This document shows, in pieces, positions 16,584-25,516 of a stretch of DNA of 55,129 nt. Numbering within the stretch: position 1 is the first letter of the stretch; each line of letters begins with the position of its first letter. The DNA comes from Kiritimatiellia bacterium (GTDB lineage Bacteria > Verrucomicrobiota > Kiritimatiellia > JAAZAB01): positions 1 to 55,129 of the forward strand of contig JAQUMN010000024.1 in assembly GCA_028718125.1 (NCBI GenBank), in the 5' to 3' direction. Position numbers and translations under genes: made by a program. Under the pieces are notes generated by a model, which was given only the letters and a program-made list of their open reading frames with translations, did no database searches and was not told the origin of the DNA.

Positions 16584-17387
16584 ATGAAACTACGATACGT
16601 AGCGGTTAATTTAACCCAACGGGCGCGCATTGTAATGATGAGCGCCTTTTTTGTTTTGGGAACTGGCGGGGCGGTTTATTGCCAGGATGCAGGAGCCGAC
16701 GGGGCTTCTGTTCCATATGCATACGTGGTATGGGGGAAATATGTTGAAGGGGATGCTTGTGCTTTTGAAGAAACGCCGCCCTCATGGGTCCTGGGGGCCT
16801 ACAAGACGGGAGCCGGCGAGTGGGCGACGAATCCCCCGTCGTGGCGCGTCGAGGCGATGGAAACGGCCCCCGCCAGCCTTAATCTCGACCTGGATCGGAA
16901 CCTGCTCCGCGCGGATGGGGTCAGATGCTGGATTCATTATTTCGATGTTCCGAATGGCTCGCTGTACCTGGACTTGTTGAACAGCAATGGAGTGGCCATC
17001 GCGAGCGCAACCAACCTCTTTGGGAACCTGCAACAGGGGAGCAATCTGGAGGCGGTAGTCTGTCTGGACATTCCCCTGCCGTTGGAGGCGGCGGTCATTC
17101 AATTGCGTCGCGGTAGCGGGGAAACGCGGGTTTACGAATCGCTGCTGTATGTTGACGAGAGCGGCGCGGATTTGCAGGGGCAGGCCAGGGCAAGCTATTA
17201 TTATGCTGCGGCTGGCGGCGGGGGCATGAACGACGGACGGGCGTTGCAGGCACTGAGCGCGAAACTGAATGGCGCCCATGGCGTCAATAATCCGGCCGAT
17301 AACCGCAGAGGGCGGAGATCGGCGGTCGGGAGCCGGGCCGGCATGGCCGGGGCGGTGCATCTGAGGGTGTTCACGCATTTGGAATAA
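16584..17387 (+). CDS. secreted protein of unknown function, cassette 2 (paralog of 6747)
   Basis: The start at ATG 16584 has the same AGGAGAT site and leader as its paralog. The 267-residue product is nearly identical to the cassette 1 protein up to about residue 200, including the signal peptide ending AVYCQD. It then differs in the Ala/Gly-rich part (YYYAAAGGGGMNDGRALQAL) and converges again on FTHLE at the C-terminus. The very high identity, extending into the 5' leader, contrasts with the more diverged lipoprotein and RHS genes next to it. Recent copying or gene conversion of this segment is likely. The function is unknown; it is presumably exported together with the other two cassette products. 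Confidence 0.75.
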   Translation: MKLRYVAVNLTQRARIVMMSAFFVLGTGGAVYCQDAGADGASVPYAYVVWGKYVEGDACAFEETPPSWVLGAYKTGAGEWATNPPSWRVEAMETAPASLNLDLDRNLLRADGVRCWIHYFDVPNGSLYLDLLNSNGVAIASATNLFGNLQQGSNLEAVVCLDIPLPLEAAVIQLRRGSGETRVYESLLYVDESGADLQGQARASYYYAAAGGGGMNDGRALQALSAKLNGAHGVNNPADNRRGRRSAVGSRAGMAGAVHLRVFTHLE

Positions 17388-17412
17388 GCCCGCAAAAGAT
17401 GCAAGGAAAGGT

Positions 17413-17520
17413 AGCCCGCTAAATACGCCAAAGGATGCTAAATGGAAAATAAAACAATGGAACGGTTTCCTGTTGGGAGAAAAGCACCTTCTTGGCGTTA
17501 TTTTGTGTGTTTAGCGGGCA
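17413..17520. repeat. imperfect inverted repeat (copy 4) spanning the second lipoprotein start
   Basis: The left arm at 17413-17445 (CCCGCTAAATACGCCAAAGG) and the right arm at 17490-17520 (CTTGGCGTTATTTTGTGTGT then TTAGCGGG) are imperfect complements. The lipoprotein ATG at 17442 lies in the end of the left arm. The right arm encodes the start of the hydrophobic signal-peptide region (RYFVCLAGK). Position relative to the gene matches copy 2, although the arm sequences differ. Confidence 0.6.
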
Positions 17521-19205
17521 AATTCTGCATTCTTCTGATATTCACCGGTTGCGTGCGGTTACGGCCCGGCATAAAGCCGGTGGAAAAGGTCCCCGAAATA
17601 GAAATCCACACTCAATATGCCGTCTCGTCCGAGCCCAGACTGGGCTACAATACCTTTGAAGTTTATGTCGTCAACAATACCACGAACACCATTGTCTTCA
17701 CCGGAGCGGAATTGAATGGTAAACCACTGCCAAAAGTTGAGTCCGACAAACTCCGTAAACTGCTCACCGTCAGTCTTGGTGAAGGCGATGAAATTCCATT
17801 GACCGATCCCGGATTTCCCGAGGACAGTCCGGTGACCTGGTGGCAGTATTATCCCTGTAACACGGTCAAGCCCGGTGGGGCAATAGAATTTCAGGTTAAT
17901 TTCAAGGCAATGCCAACCGGCCGTCAGGTACTCCGTCTGCTGAGACAAAATGGCGAAGCGATTATTGTCGCCGCGCCACGTTTTCGCCAGCCCGACAAGC
18001 GTCTTACGGCAATAACATATTCCCTGGATGGCAAGCGGATGTTTGTACAATACGCTTCACGCAAGGTTGCTTTGAAAAAGTTGTCTATTAACAATAATAA
18101 TATCTGCAACTTTAAAATCCTGCAATCAGTTGAAGGAAGTTCTCCCGACTTGGCCGCCTTTGATGTTCCATTTGAGTTAGAGAATGGAGATGTCCTGCAT
18201 GTCCGCTCTGAATTCGAGGATGGTTCCCGTCGCGATGCTCTTGTTCGGGTTTTATTGGGCATAGCCTTGGATGGCGGATTCAGTGGGGGAAATAATGAGC
18301 AAGCCATCCGTAAGGAATATGGATTGGATGACTATTCAGTGGTGGAAATGCTGCCGTTTGATGTGGCCTGTTCAGACACGCGCGCGAACAAAAAAGGCAT
18401 GTCGGCTCCGGCGCTTACGGAAGCGAGGGCAGAGGTATTTTCGAAAAATGCAACCCGGCTTGGGGCTGTGAATTACTGTGCGGCTTTTTACCCGGAATTA
18501 GGCAACATCTATGGCCAAATCAGCGATGCGGTGTATGCCAAACCGTATCAACTTGGCTGGGGAAAACAGCCGGCGCGTTTTATCGAGGCAGAAGAACGCC
18601 GGGCGCTTGAGGAAGCAGAATCTTGTCAGCCGCGTCCGTGGTTGTGGATTCCGGACCGATTTAATCGGAGCGGACGCTATATGGCTTCTGGTGAATTAGA
18701 GATGCTGGCGTGGCTGATGCTGGAGCATGGCAGTAAGGGCATCAGGTATCACTATTGGAACAAGCCGGTTGCGGAGATATCGGCGGAGCATCCATGGCTG
18801 TTGGATATCCTGCCACGGATAAACAAGGATATTGCGACGCATAAAGATATTCTGTCGCCGGTAGTGTTCGTGTCCGAACATACGGAGGGGAACGAGGAAA
18901 AAGGATATATAAAAGTCTATCAATCATGGGCTGGCGACGAGGGTGTCTTAGTGATGGTTCGGAACCTGGATTACATAACAGCGATCCAACCAAAGGAGGT
19001 TGGGAAGGAGCCGAGATTTAAAGCGAAATCGAAAAATGGCGTAAATGTGACTGTATCCATACCGGAATGGATTGAATTTGGGGAAGTCCAGCAGTGGCGG
19101 GGAAGCATAAAACCGGAGATAACACGTTCTGGATTTGCGATGCGGATACATATCAAGCAACTTGATGAATTTGAAATAATCTGGATTCGGAATAAGAAGT
19201 ATTAG
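17442..19205 (+). CDS. putative lipoprotein with glycoside-hydrolase-like C-terminal region, cassette 2
   Basis: This 587-residue protein is a full-length paralog of the gene at 7611. The signal peptide ends in the lipobox IFTGC (Cys at residue 37). Shared blocks include PGFPEDSPVTWWQYYPCN, DVLHVRSEFEDGSRRDALVR, GGFSGGNNEQAIRKEYGLD and RPWLWIPDRFNRSGRYMASG, followed by the TIM-barrel-like AWLMLEHGSKGIRYHYW. It differs from the first copy in the region after MSAPAL (shorter) and at the C-terminus. A role in binding or cleaving a polysaccharide outside the cell is inferred from the barrel-like segment only. The stop is 23 nt before the RHS start. Confidence 0.72.
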   Translation: MENKTMERFPVGRKAPSWRYFVCLAGKFCILLIFTGCVRLRPGIKPVEKVPEIEIHTQYAVSSEPRLGYNTFEVYVVNNTTNTIVFTGAELNGKPLPKVESDKLRKLLTVSLGEGDEIPLTDPGFPEDSPVTWWQYYPCNTVKPGGAIEFQVNFKAMPTGRQVLRLLRQNGEAIIVAAPRFRQPDKRLTAITYSLDGKRMFVQYASRKVALKKLSINNNNICNFKILQSVEGSSPDLAAFDVPFELENGDVLHVRSEFEDGSRRDALVRVLLGIALDGGFSGGNNEQAIRKEYGLDDYSVVEMLPFDVACSDTRANKKGMSAPALTEARAEVFSKNATRLGAVNYCAAFYPELGNIYGQISDAVYAKPYQLGWGKQPARFIEAEERRALEEAESCQPRPWLWIPDRFNRSGRYMASGELEMLAWLMLEHGSKGIRYHYWNKPVAEISAEHPWLLDILPRINKDIATHKDILSPVVFVSEHTEGNEEKGYIKVYQSWAGDEGVLVMVRNLDYITAIQPKEVGKEPRFKAKSKNGVNVTVSIPEWIEFGEVQQWRGSIKPEITRSGFAMRIHIKQLDEFEIIWIRNKKY

Positions 19206-19228
19206 AACTAAATTGGACGGGGGATAAT

Positions 19229-22200
19229 ATGATCCGAGTGAATCAAGCGATGCCAGTGGTTATGCTTCTAATGATGCTCATACAGGCCAAGCAGGCATTT
19301 GGAACTTCTGGAGCTTGTTATATAGATGGATTAACAAGGAAACCCGAAGAAGTCTGTGCATGCAATGCAGGCACACCTCCTCCGCCTTCTCCATTGTGGA
19401 TTCAAGACTGTAGTTGTACGACTAATCCGCACGCCGTTTCATGCTCGGAATTAATTACAAACGTCGTAAGCGAAACCAGTGCTGTGGCAACATATCAAGG
19501 AATATCGGCTCACGGCGAGTCAACGACAACCGTTTATGGAAGCAGCTCTTATATTTTTGACGAAAAGAAATGTAATGGATGCGCGAGCGGAACTTGTTCG
19601 CCACCGGGTGACGGCCTAATAAGGAACAAATGTATCGATGTGCGTCTGTATTTCGGTCAGAACGCCGAAGGTGAATCTGAGGGTTTTTTGTGGATATACA
19701 CCAATCGACCCGGCGCCCAAACCGCATCGCCAGAAGGCTTGGCGGTTATATCCGAAGAAGTGGACGTGGTGATGGATGTTGAAAATACCAATGTTTTGCG
19801 TCAGGTCATGAGCACGGAATGTTTGGCGGATATTATTACTAATTCGGACCGCAATTACACGGTCAGTTTTTATCATGCGGCTGACGTTGATTCTGCGCTG
19901 GATACCAACGGGTATTACAAAGTGAAAGCAGGCGGCAGCAGCTTTGCTTGTTATACAATTAACAATCCCAGCGCCACGAATACTGATCGCCTTTTTGTCT
20001 TCGGAGGATTGAACGGCGACATACTAACGAATGAATTCGTGTGGACTGAGGCGGCAAAGGAGCTAAGCCTTAATAAGGGCGGGATGAGATATGAAGGCCA
20101 TAGTGAGGCGACCAACGGGCCGGATCGGATCATTACGTATACGGTCAGGGATTCCGGGCAGACATTGATTTCCGAACGTCGGGATACCCGCCGGACGTTT
20201 GCCTGGGGTGAAGCGCTATCGGAGAGCGCGATTGATCCCAATGGACTCAATCTGATGACGACCCGTAGCTACTATGATAATAGGGACGAAACCGGAAAAT
20301 ACAGCCAGGTAAAACTTAAGGTTCAACCCGACGGGCAATGGGTAAGATATGACGATTATAATATAATGGGACGAGTGACGATGGAAGTGCGCTCGTGGAA
20401 GGATGCTGCCACAAATGCGGCGGCTATTGAGGCGAGAGCGATATATTCCTTGTATGCGGCAGTGGACGCAAACGATGATTTGAGCGTTGATTTCTGGAAG
20501 CCACGGACTGTACAAGAGGAAATCGAAGGGGTGGCGGTATCCAGGAAATATTATGCCTATTACAAGACCATCGCCGATGAGCGGGTTGAGATTGAAGAAG
20601 TATGCGCTGATGTCGGGTCGGCCTATGGAGCGAACGGGAATCTAAGAACCAAAAAAATATATTATCCTAAGAGCAAGACAGACGTTGGTTCTGAACAGAT
20701 CAAAAGGCAGGAATATCCGGATGGGAAGCGGGATAGCTACAGCTATGAATATGGCAGTTATGTAACAAATGCCGATCCGTCGGCGTGTTATTTTGACGCC
20801 AACGGAACCGGCAATTTTGTACGGGTGACAATTATACATGGGGTTGTGACAAATGAGAGCGGGATAGCGGGAAAAACGACGAAAGAGACGATAGTGAAAA
20901 CCCTTGGATCGCGCGAATTGATGCGCGAAACCTATGTGTACCAAGCGGAAACTAATTACATGCGGGTAACATGGGTTGTGTCCCAACTCGATGCCCTCGG
21001 GCATCCAATTAATGTCTATAAATCCAATGGCACGCATTCCGAAGCGACCTGGAGCTGTTGCGGCAAGGAATACGAAAAAGACGAAAACGGCGTGGAATGT
21101 TATTATGTCTACGATGCGCTTAAACGCCTTACGCAGAAACTGAAAAAGGGCGTTCCTGCCTTCGGATATCCCGCCCAGGCCGATCAATATACCACCTACA
21201 CGTATGACGCCGAAGGCCGGCAACTGACGGCAACCGTCAGTGCCGACGGCCTCTCACAGGTCTCGAGCAATACCTATGATCTTGCCGGACGCATCACCAA
21301 ATCCACCGACTCCGCCGGCCTGGTCACGGAATACGCCTATACTGACAGCGGCCGCACTACCACGGAAACCCTGCCCGGCGGCTATACACGCATCACCGAA
21401 CGCTACAAGGACGGCCAGGTAAAGAGCATCACTGGCACAGCCCAGATGCCGCAGTATTATGCCTATGGGGTCAACGAAGATGGCACAAAATATACCACAG
21501 TCTATTCCGCCTCGAACAATTCCCCCGTCTGGGTTAAAACCACCACCGATCTCTTTGACCGTGCCGCAAAGGTCGAAAAGCCGGGCTATAACGGAACAGA
21601 AACAACCGAATATACCTATAATTCCAAGAGCCAATTAATCAAAACCACGACCAGCGGTCAGGCGGACACTCTGTATGCCTATGATGATATGGGCAACCAG
21701 ATTCGCTCCGGCTTGGATGTTGATGCTAACGGCACGCTGGATTTGACCGGGACCGACCGAATCACCGAAACTGATAAGGCCTATGTTCAGATCAGCAATG
21801 ATTGGTTCCTGCAAACTGCGAACAAGCTGTATGCCGTGGATAATTCTGCTGACGCCATCACCAACGGTATCACCCGCCAACGTCTGACCGGTTTCAGCGG
21901 CAATCTCGTGGCGGAAACCGTGACGATTGATGCGTATGGCAATCAAACCGTGTCCCAGACAACCGTGGACCGCAATAATCAACTCGTTACAAAAATTACA
22001 GATGTACCCGATTCCGCCAGCAACGCCATCACCGTATCCGTCAACGGCCTGCTGGTGTCTTCCACTAAAGCCCACGGCCTACAGCCTACAGTCTATTCTT
22101 ACGATGCCCTCGGCCGTCGCACGGGTGTGTCCGATCCGCGCACTGGAATCGCCACCACGCATTACGACAGCCACGGCTGGGTTGATTACGTGGAAGATGC

Positions 22201-24697
22201 CGCCAGCAATCGTACGTGTTTCACGTACGACAGTGCCACTGGCCGCCGGATCAGTCAGTCCGATCCCTTGTCCAATACGTCCTATTCGTCCTATACGTCC
22301 CATGGTCAGCTTGAGAAGACTTGGGGCTCTGGAACCTACCCCGTCAGTTACGAATATGATGCCTATGGCCGCATGACCAAGATGAATACCTATCGCGGCG
22401 GCACCGGCTGGAGCAATTCAACATGGTCCGCTAGCCCTGGCACGGCCGACACGACCGAATGGATTTATCATGAGGCATCCGGCTTGCTGACCAGCAAAAA
22501 GGATGCCGCCGGGAAATCCGTCAGTTACACCTATTCCACAGGCGGAAAACTTTCTTCCCGCGAATGGGCACGAAATAATCTGATCACAACCTATTTTTAT
22601 AATAATGCTGGAGATCTAACGGGCATCAATTACTCCGATTCCACGCCCGACGTGTCGTTTACCTGTGACCGTCTTGGCAGACAAAAGACGATTACTGATG
22701 GCCTGGGTGTCCGGGAATTCAGTTATCAAATCTTAAATCTCCAATCTGAGATGGTGCCGGATGGCGCCGGCGGCACGAATACGATCACGAGGACGTATGA
22801 TTCGCTCGGCAGACCGACCGGTTTCAGTATGGGCTCCGATTATTCCGTAGCCTACGGTTACGATTCTGTCGGTCGCTTCTCCGTCATTAGTTCATCCGTG
22901 CAATCCGTGTCATCCGTGGTCAATTATTCTTATCTGCCAAATTCCGATCTGATCTCCGGGCTGTCGTCAGTCGTCGGTCATCTGTCGTCTGCTTCCACCC
23001 GTTCCTACGAGGATCACCGCAACCTGTTGATGCAAATCAAAAATCAGGTTGGCAGCGCGACGATTTCGCAGTATGATTACGTCAATGATGGTGGCGGCCG
23101 CCGGACGAGCATCAAATATTCCGGTTCAGCGTTCGATGTAGGGAATTCATTCAATCTCTACGGCTACGATTCGAGGAACGAAGTACAGACTGCCGACCGG
23201 TACTGGGGAGCAAATGCGAACGACACATCCGACCCGGTTGAGGACCAGACGTTTGCTTACAATTATGACAATATCGGTAACCGGACAGCGTCATTGAGGA
23301 AGAACGATGAAATGGATTACACTGCCAACAATCTGAATCAATATACGCAGCGGACGATTCCGGGTGTGATTGACGTCCTGGGGTCTGCCGAGACGAATAC
23401 GACGATAACGGTCAATGAGCTGGCAGCCAGCCGGCACGGGATGTATTGGTATAAGGGATTATCGGTGACGAATGACAGTGCAGCCGTTTACCAGGATGTC
23501 AACGTGGTCGGCGTTTACAGTCCTCCCGACACGAACGACCCGGAGATCGTGACCAGTGTCACCGGCCACGTGTTCGTGGCTAAGACCCCGGAGCCATTCA
23601 CATATGACGATGACGGGAATCTCTTGTCCGACGGTCGGTTCGCTTACACATGGGACACGGAAAACAGATTGGTCGGCGCAGAAACCCTGACCAACTTGCC
23701 ATCTTCCATGCCCCGCGTGAAAGTTGATTTTGCGTACGATTACATGTCGCGGCGTGTGAGCAAGAAAGTTTACTCCTGGACTTCTGGCTCCTGGCTTTTG
23801 ACTACTGACTCCTCGTTCTTGTACGATGGTTGGAACATGATCCGTAACCTACAGTCTACAGCCTCCGGTCTACAGACTAATTCCTATGTCTGGGGCCTCG
23901 ATTTGTCTGGTTCGTTGTCGGGCGCCGGCGGCATCGGCGGACTTCTTGCCGTCTCCAAAGGCACAATCGCTTATGTTCCCGCTGCTGACGGTAACGGGAA
24001 TATTTCGGACTACGTTGATGGTCAGGGCACGCTTGCCGCCCATTACGAATTTGACCCATATGGGAATCTTATCGTGGCGACAGGGGAACATGCAGACGAT
24101 TTTGCGTTCCTATTCTCCTCCAAGTATCTGGATCGTGAAACAAGTCTGTATTATTACGGCTACAGATACTATTCCCCGGCTTTGGGGCGGTGGCTCTCCC
24201 GAGATCCAATCGGGGAGTATGGCGGGGAGAATCTCTATAGGTTTGTTGGCAATCGTCCCGTTGATCGGTTAGATCGAGGTGGCCTCCTTACTGTGACGGA
24301 GGGCGAGCCGCATCCAGGTGTATGCGGCGGATTCAATCAGTACATTACGTTTTCAGGCTTTGAAGGTGTAATAGTTCAACGCGTTACTATTCAGAGAAAT
24401 ATAACATATGGCAAGCTCGCGTCAGATGGCAAGACGTGTTGTGGTGCAAATACTGTCGTATCCTCACAAACATTCTATGAACCCATATCTAGTAACGACC
24501 TTAATAATGAGCCGCGCAAAGATAATTGCACAAAAGGTTCGGTGACAGTCAGTTTTGTCGGCAAGGTATATTATCCTACACCGAAGAGACTTCCACCGTC
24601 TGATTGGGATTATCACTCTGGAGATGGATACACTAGAACCTTAAGTCTCTCTTGGGACTGCTGGACTGGTAAATTCAATAGTCCGACACAACACTAA
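19229..24697 (+). CDS. giant secreted RHS/YD-repeat protein, cassette 2
   Basis: ATG 19229 follows a GGGGGATAAT site; the product is 1822 residues. It has an N-terminal signal peptide (residues 1-25), a Cys-rich start and long tracts of YD repeats closely matching the RHS1 protein. The core ends YYSPALGRWLSRDPIGEYGG and continues normally as ENLYRFVGNRPVDRLDRGGL. The core end falls at about residue 1660 in both paralogs, so the shells are the same length. The tip after the core is about 140 residues, beta-rich, with five Cys, and unrelated to the RHS1 tip. This is the usual RHS pattern of a conserved shell with exchangeable C-termini. The tip's activity is unknown. The next gene begins eight bases after the stop and may be its partner. 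Confidence 0.88.
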   Translation: MIRVNQAMPVVMLLMMLIQAKQAFGTSGACYIDGLTRKPEEVCACNAGTPPPPSPLWIQDCSCTTNPHAVSCSELITNVVSETSAVATYQGISAHGESTTTVYGSSSYIFDEKKCNGCASGTCSPPGDGLIRNKCIDVRLYFGQNAEGESEGFLWIYTNRPGAQTASPEGLAVISEEVDVVMDVENTNVLRQVMSTECLADIITNSDRNYTVSFYHAADVDSALDTNGYYKVKAGGSSFACYTINNPSATNTDRLFVFGGLNGDILTNEFVWTEAAKELSLNKGGMRYEGHSEATNGPDRIITYTVRDSGQTLISERRDTRRTFAWGEALSESAIDPNGLNLMTTRSYYDNRDETGKYSQVKLKVQPDGQWVRYDDYNIMGRVTMEVRSWKDAATNAAAIEARAIYSLYAAVDANDDLSVDFWKPRTVQEEIEGVAVSRKYYAYYKTIADERVEIEEVCADVGSAYGANGNLRTKKIYYPKSKTDVGSEQIKRQEYPDGKRDSYSYEYGSYVTNADPSACYFDANGTGNFVRVTIIHGVVTNESGIAGKTTKETIVKTLGSRELMRETYVYQAETNYMRVTWVVSQLDALGHPINVYKSNGTHSEATWSCCGKEYEKDENGVECYYVYDALKRLTQKLKKGVPAFGYPAQADQYTTYTYDAEGRQLTATVSADGLSQVSSNTYDLAGRITKSTDSAGLVTEYAYTDSGRTTTETLPGGYTRITERYKDGQVKSITGTAQMPQYYAYGVNEDGTKYTTVYSASNNSPVWVKTTTDLFDRAAKVEKPGYNGTETTEYTYNSKSQLIKTTTSGQADTLYAYDDMGNQIRSGLDVDANGTLDLTGTDRITETDKAYVQISNDWFLQTANKLYAVDNSADAITNGITRQRLTGFSGNLVAETVTIDAYGNQTVSQTTVDRNNQLVTKITDVPDSASNAITVSVNGLLVSSTKAHGLQPTVYSYDALGRRTGVSDPRTGIATTHYDSHGWVDYVEDAASNRTCFTYDSATGRRISQSDPLSNTSYSSYTSHGQLEKTWGSGTYPVSYEYDAYGRMTKMNTYRGGTGWSNSTWSASPGTADTTEWIYHEASGLLTSKKDAAGKSVSYTYSTGGKLSSREWARNNLITTYFYNNAGDLTGINYSDSTPDVSFTCDRLGRQKTITDGLGVREFSYQILNLQSEMVPDGAGGTNTITRTYDSLGRPTGFSMGSDYSVAYGYDSVGRFSVISSSVQSVSSVVNYSYLPNSDLISGLSSVVGHLSSASTRSYEDHRNLLMQIKNQVGSATISQYDYVNDGGGRRTSIKYSGSAFDVGNSFNLYGYDSRNEVQTADRYWGANANDTSDPVEDQTFAYNYDNIGNRTASLRKNDEMDYTANNLNQYTQRTIPGVIDVLGSAETNTTITVNELAASRHGMYWYKGLSVTNDSAAVYQDVNVVGVYSPPDTNDPEIVTSVTGHVFVAKTPEPFTYDDDGNLLSDGRFAYTWDTENRLVGAETLTNLPSSMPRVKVDFAYDYMSRRVSKKVYSWTSGSWLLTTDSSFLYDGWNMIRNLQSTASGLQTNSYVWGLDLSGSLSGAGGIGGLLAVSKGTIAYVPAADGNGNISDYVDGQGTLAAHYEFDPYGNLIVATGEHADDFAFLFSSKYLDRETSLYYYGYRYYSPALGRWLSRDPIGEYGGENLYRFVGNRPVDRLDRGGLLTVTEGEPHPGVCGGFNQYITFSGFEGVIVQRVTIQRNITYGKLASDGKTCCGANTVVSSQTFYEPISSNDLNNEPRKDNCTKGSVTVSFVGKVYYPTPKRLPPSDWDYHSGDGYTRTLSLSWDCWTGKFNSPTQH

Positions 24698-24704
24698 TAA
24701 TTCA

Positions 24705-25412
24705 ATGAATATAAATATTAAAACGGTATGTGTCTTTCTCTGTGTTGCATCTTTATCCTGCAACGTCTTGATCGCGGGGACGAATGAGCTGTGGTTTGCG
24801 CGCGTGGATGCTTCTTTTATGCGCGAGCCGAAAGACTTGACGCCGCAACAAGTTTGTATGCTATTAGAAAAGGAATCTAAGAAGCTAGATAAAAGTGGAC
24901 GAGGCGTTAAGATTATCTGGACTCTTACGCCATTCAAAAACGAAGTTGAAATATTACACAATAGCGGTGCTGGTTTTTGTGGGATGTCTTTAATAGATAT
25001 TTTAAGGATAAATATGCAGGGCGTAGGGATGGATTGCATAGTGACCGAAGATGTGGCAATCATCGGACGACGGAAATACAAATTTGTTTCCGTAGCTCTG
25101 TCTGGAAAGTGCTACGACGCTAAGACAGGCAAAAGCATTAACACATTCCAAATTGAATCCATACCGTTTTCTGGAGTGTCGAGCATTTCAACCAATGGTT
25201 GCTATATTTGTGCCCTGCCTTGTATGGTAAATGTTTTGGAAAACGACGACGTGATGTTGCCATCAGGAGAGACATTCAAAACAAAAAAGGACTTTCGCGT
25301 TGTCGCTCCCGGTTACAAGGAGCGTACTTTTTCAGTGGATGTCTTCCTGCCGGACAAAACTTATTATTTAGAGGTTGATATTCCGCTGGAGCCTAATTCG
25401 AGGAAGCCGTAG
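24705..25412 (+). CDS. secreted protein with STN-like segment, downstream of RHS2
   Basis: The ATG lies eight bases after the RHS2 stop, implying co-transcription. Residues 1-24 form a signal peptide (VCVFLCVASLSCNVLIAG). Residues ~43-110 (LTPQQVCMLLEKESKKLD onwards, ending with MSLIDILRINMQGVGMDCIV) follow the helix-strand pattern of secretin/TonB short N-terminal (STN-like) domains common in planctomycete and verrucomicrobial exported proteins. The C-terminal half looks like a beta-rich domain (GKCYDAKTGKSINTFQ) of carboxypeptidase-regulatory type. The 235-residue protein has no paralog after RHS1. It could be a periplasmic partner or protector against the RHS2 tip, but that is only position-based inference. 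An IS follows 28 bases after its stop. Confidence 0.65.
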   Translation: MNINIKTVCVFLCVASLSCNVLIAGTNELWFARVDASFMREPKDLTPQQVCMLLEKESKKLDKSGRGVKIIWTLTPFKNEVEILHNSGAGFCGMSLIDILRINMQGVGMDCIVTEDVAIIGRRKYKFVSVALSGKCYDAKTGKSINTFQIESIPFSGVSSISTNGCYICALPCMVNVLENDDVMLPSGETFKTKKDFRVVAPGYKERTFSVDVFLPDKTYYLEVDIPLEPNSRKP

Positions 25413-25440
25413 GCCCTAGAAGCGTCGGGGTCAGCCCTTC

Positions 25441-25462
25441 AGTGGCTGTTGAAAAACTCCTG
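25441..25462 (+). repeat. left terminal inverted repeat of the IS
   Basis: Twenty-two bases starting AGTGGCTGTTGAAAA, exactly complementary to 27004-27025. Confidence 0.9.
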
Positions 25463-25516
25463 AATGCTCTTTTGTAGGGAAGATGAAATCGCTAACCTTA
25501 TTGCAGGAGGAAGCGA

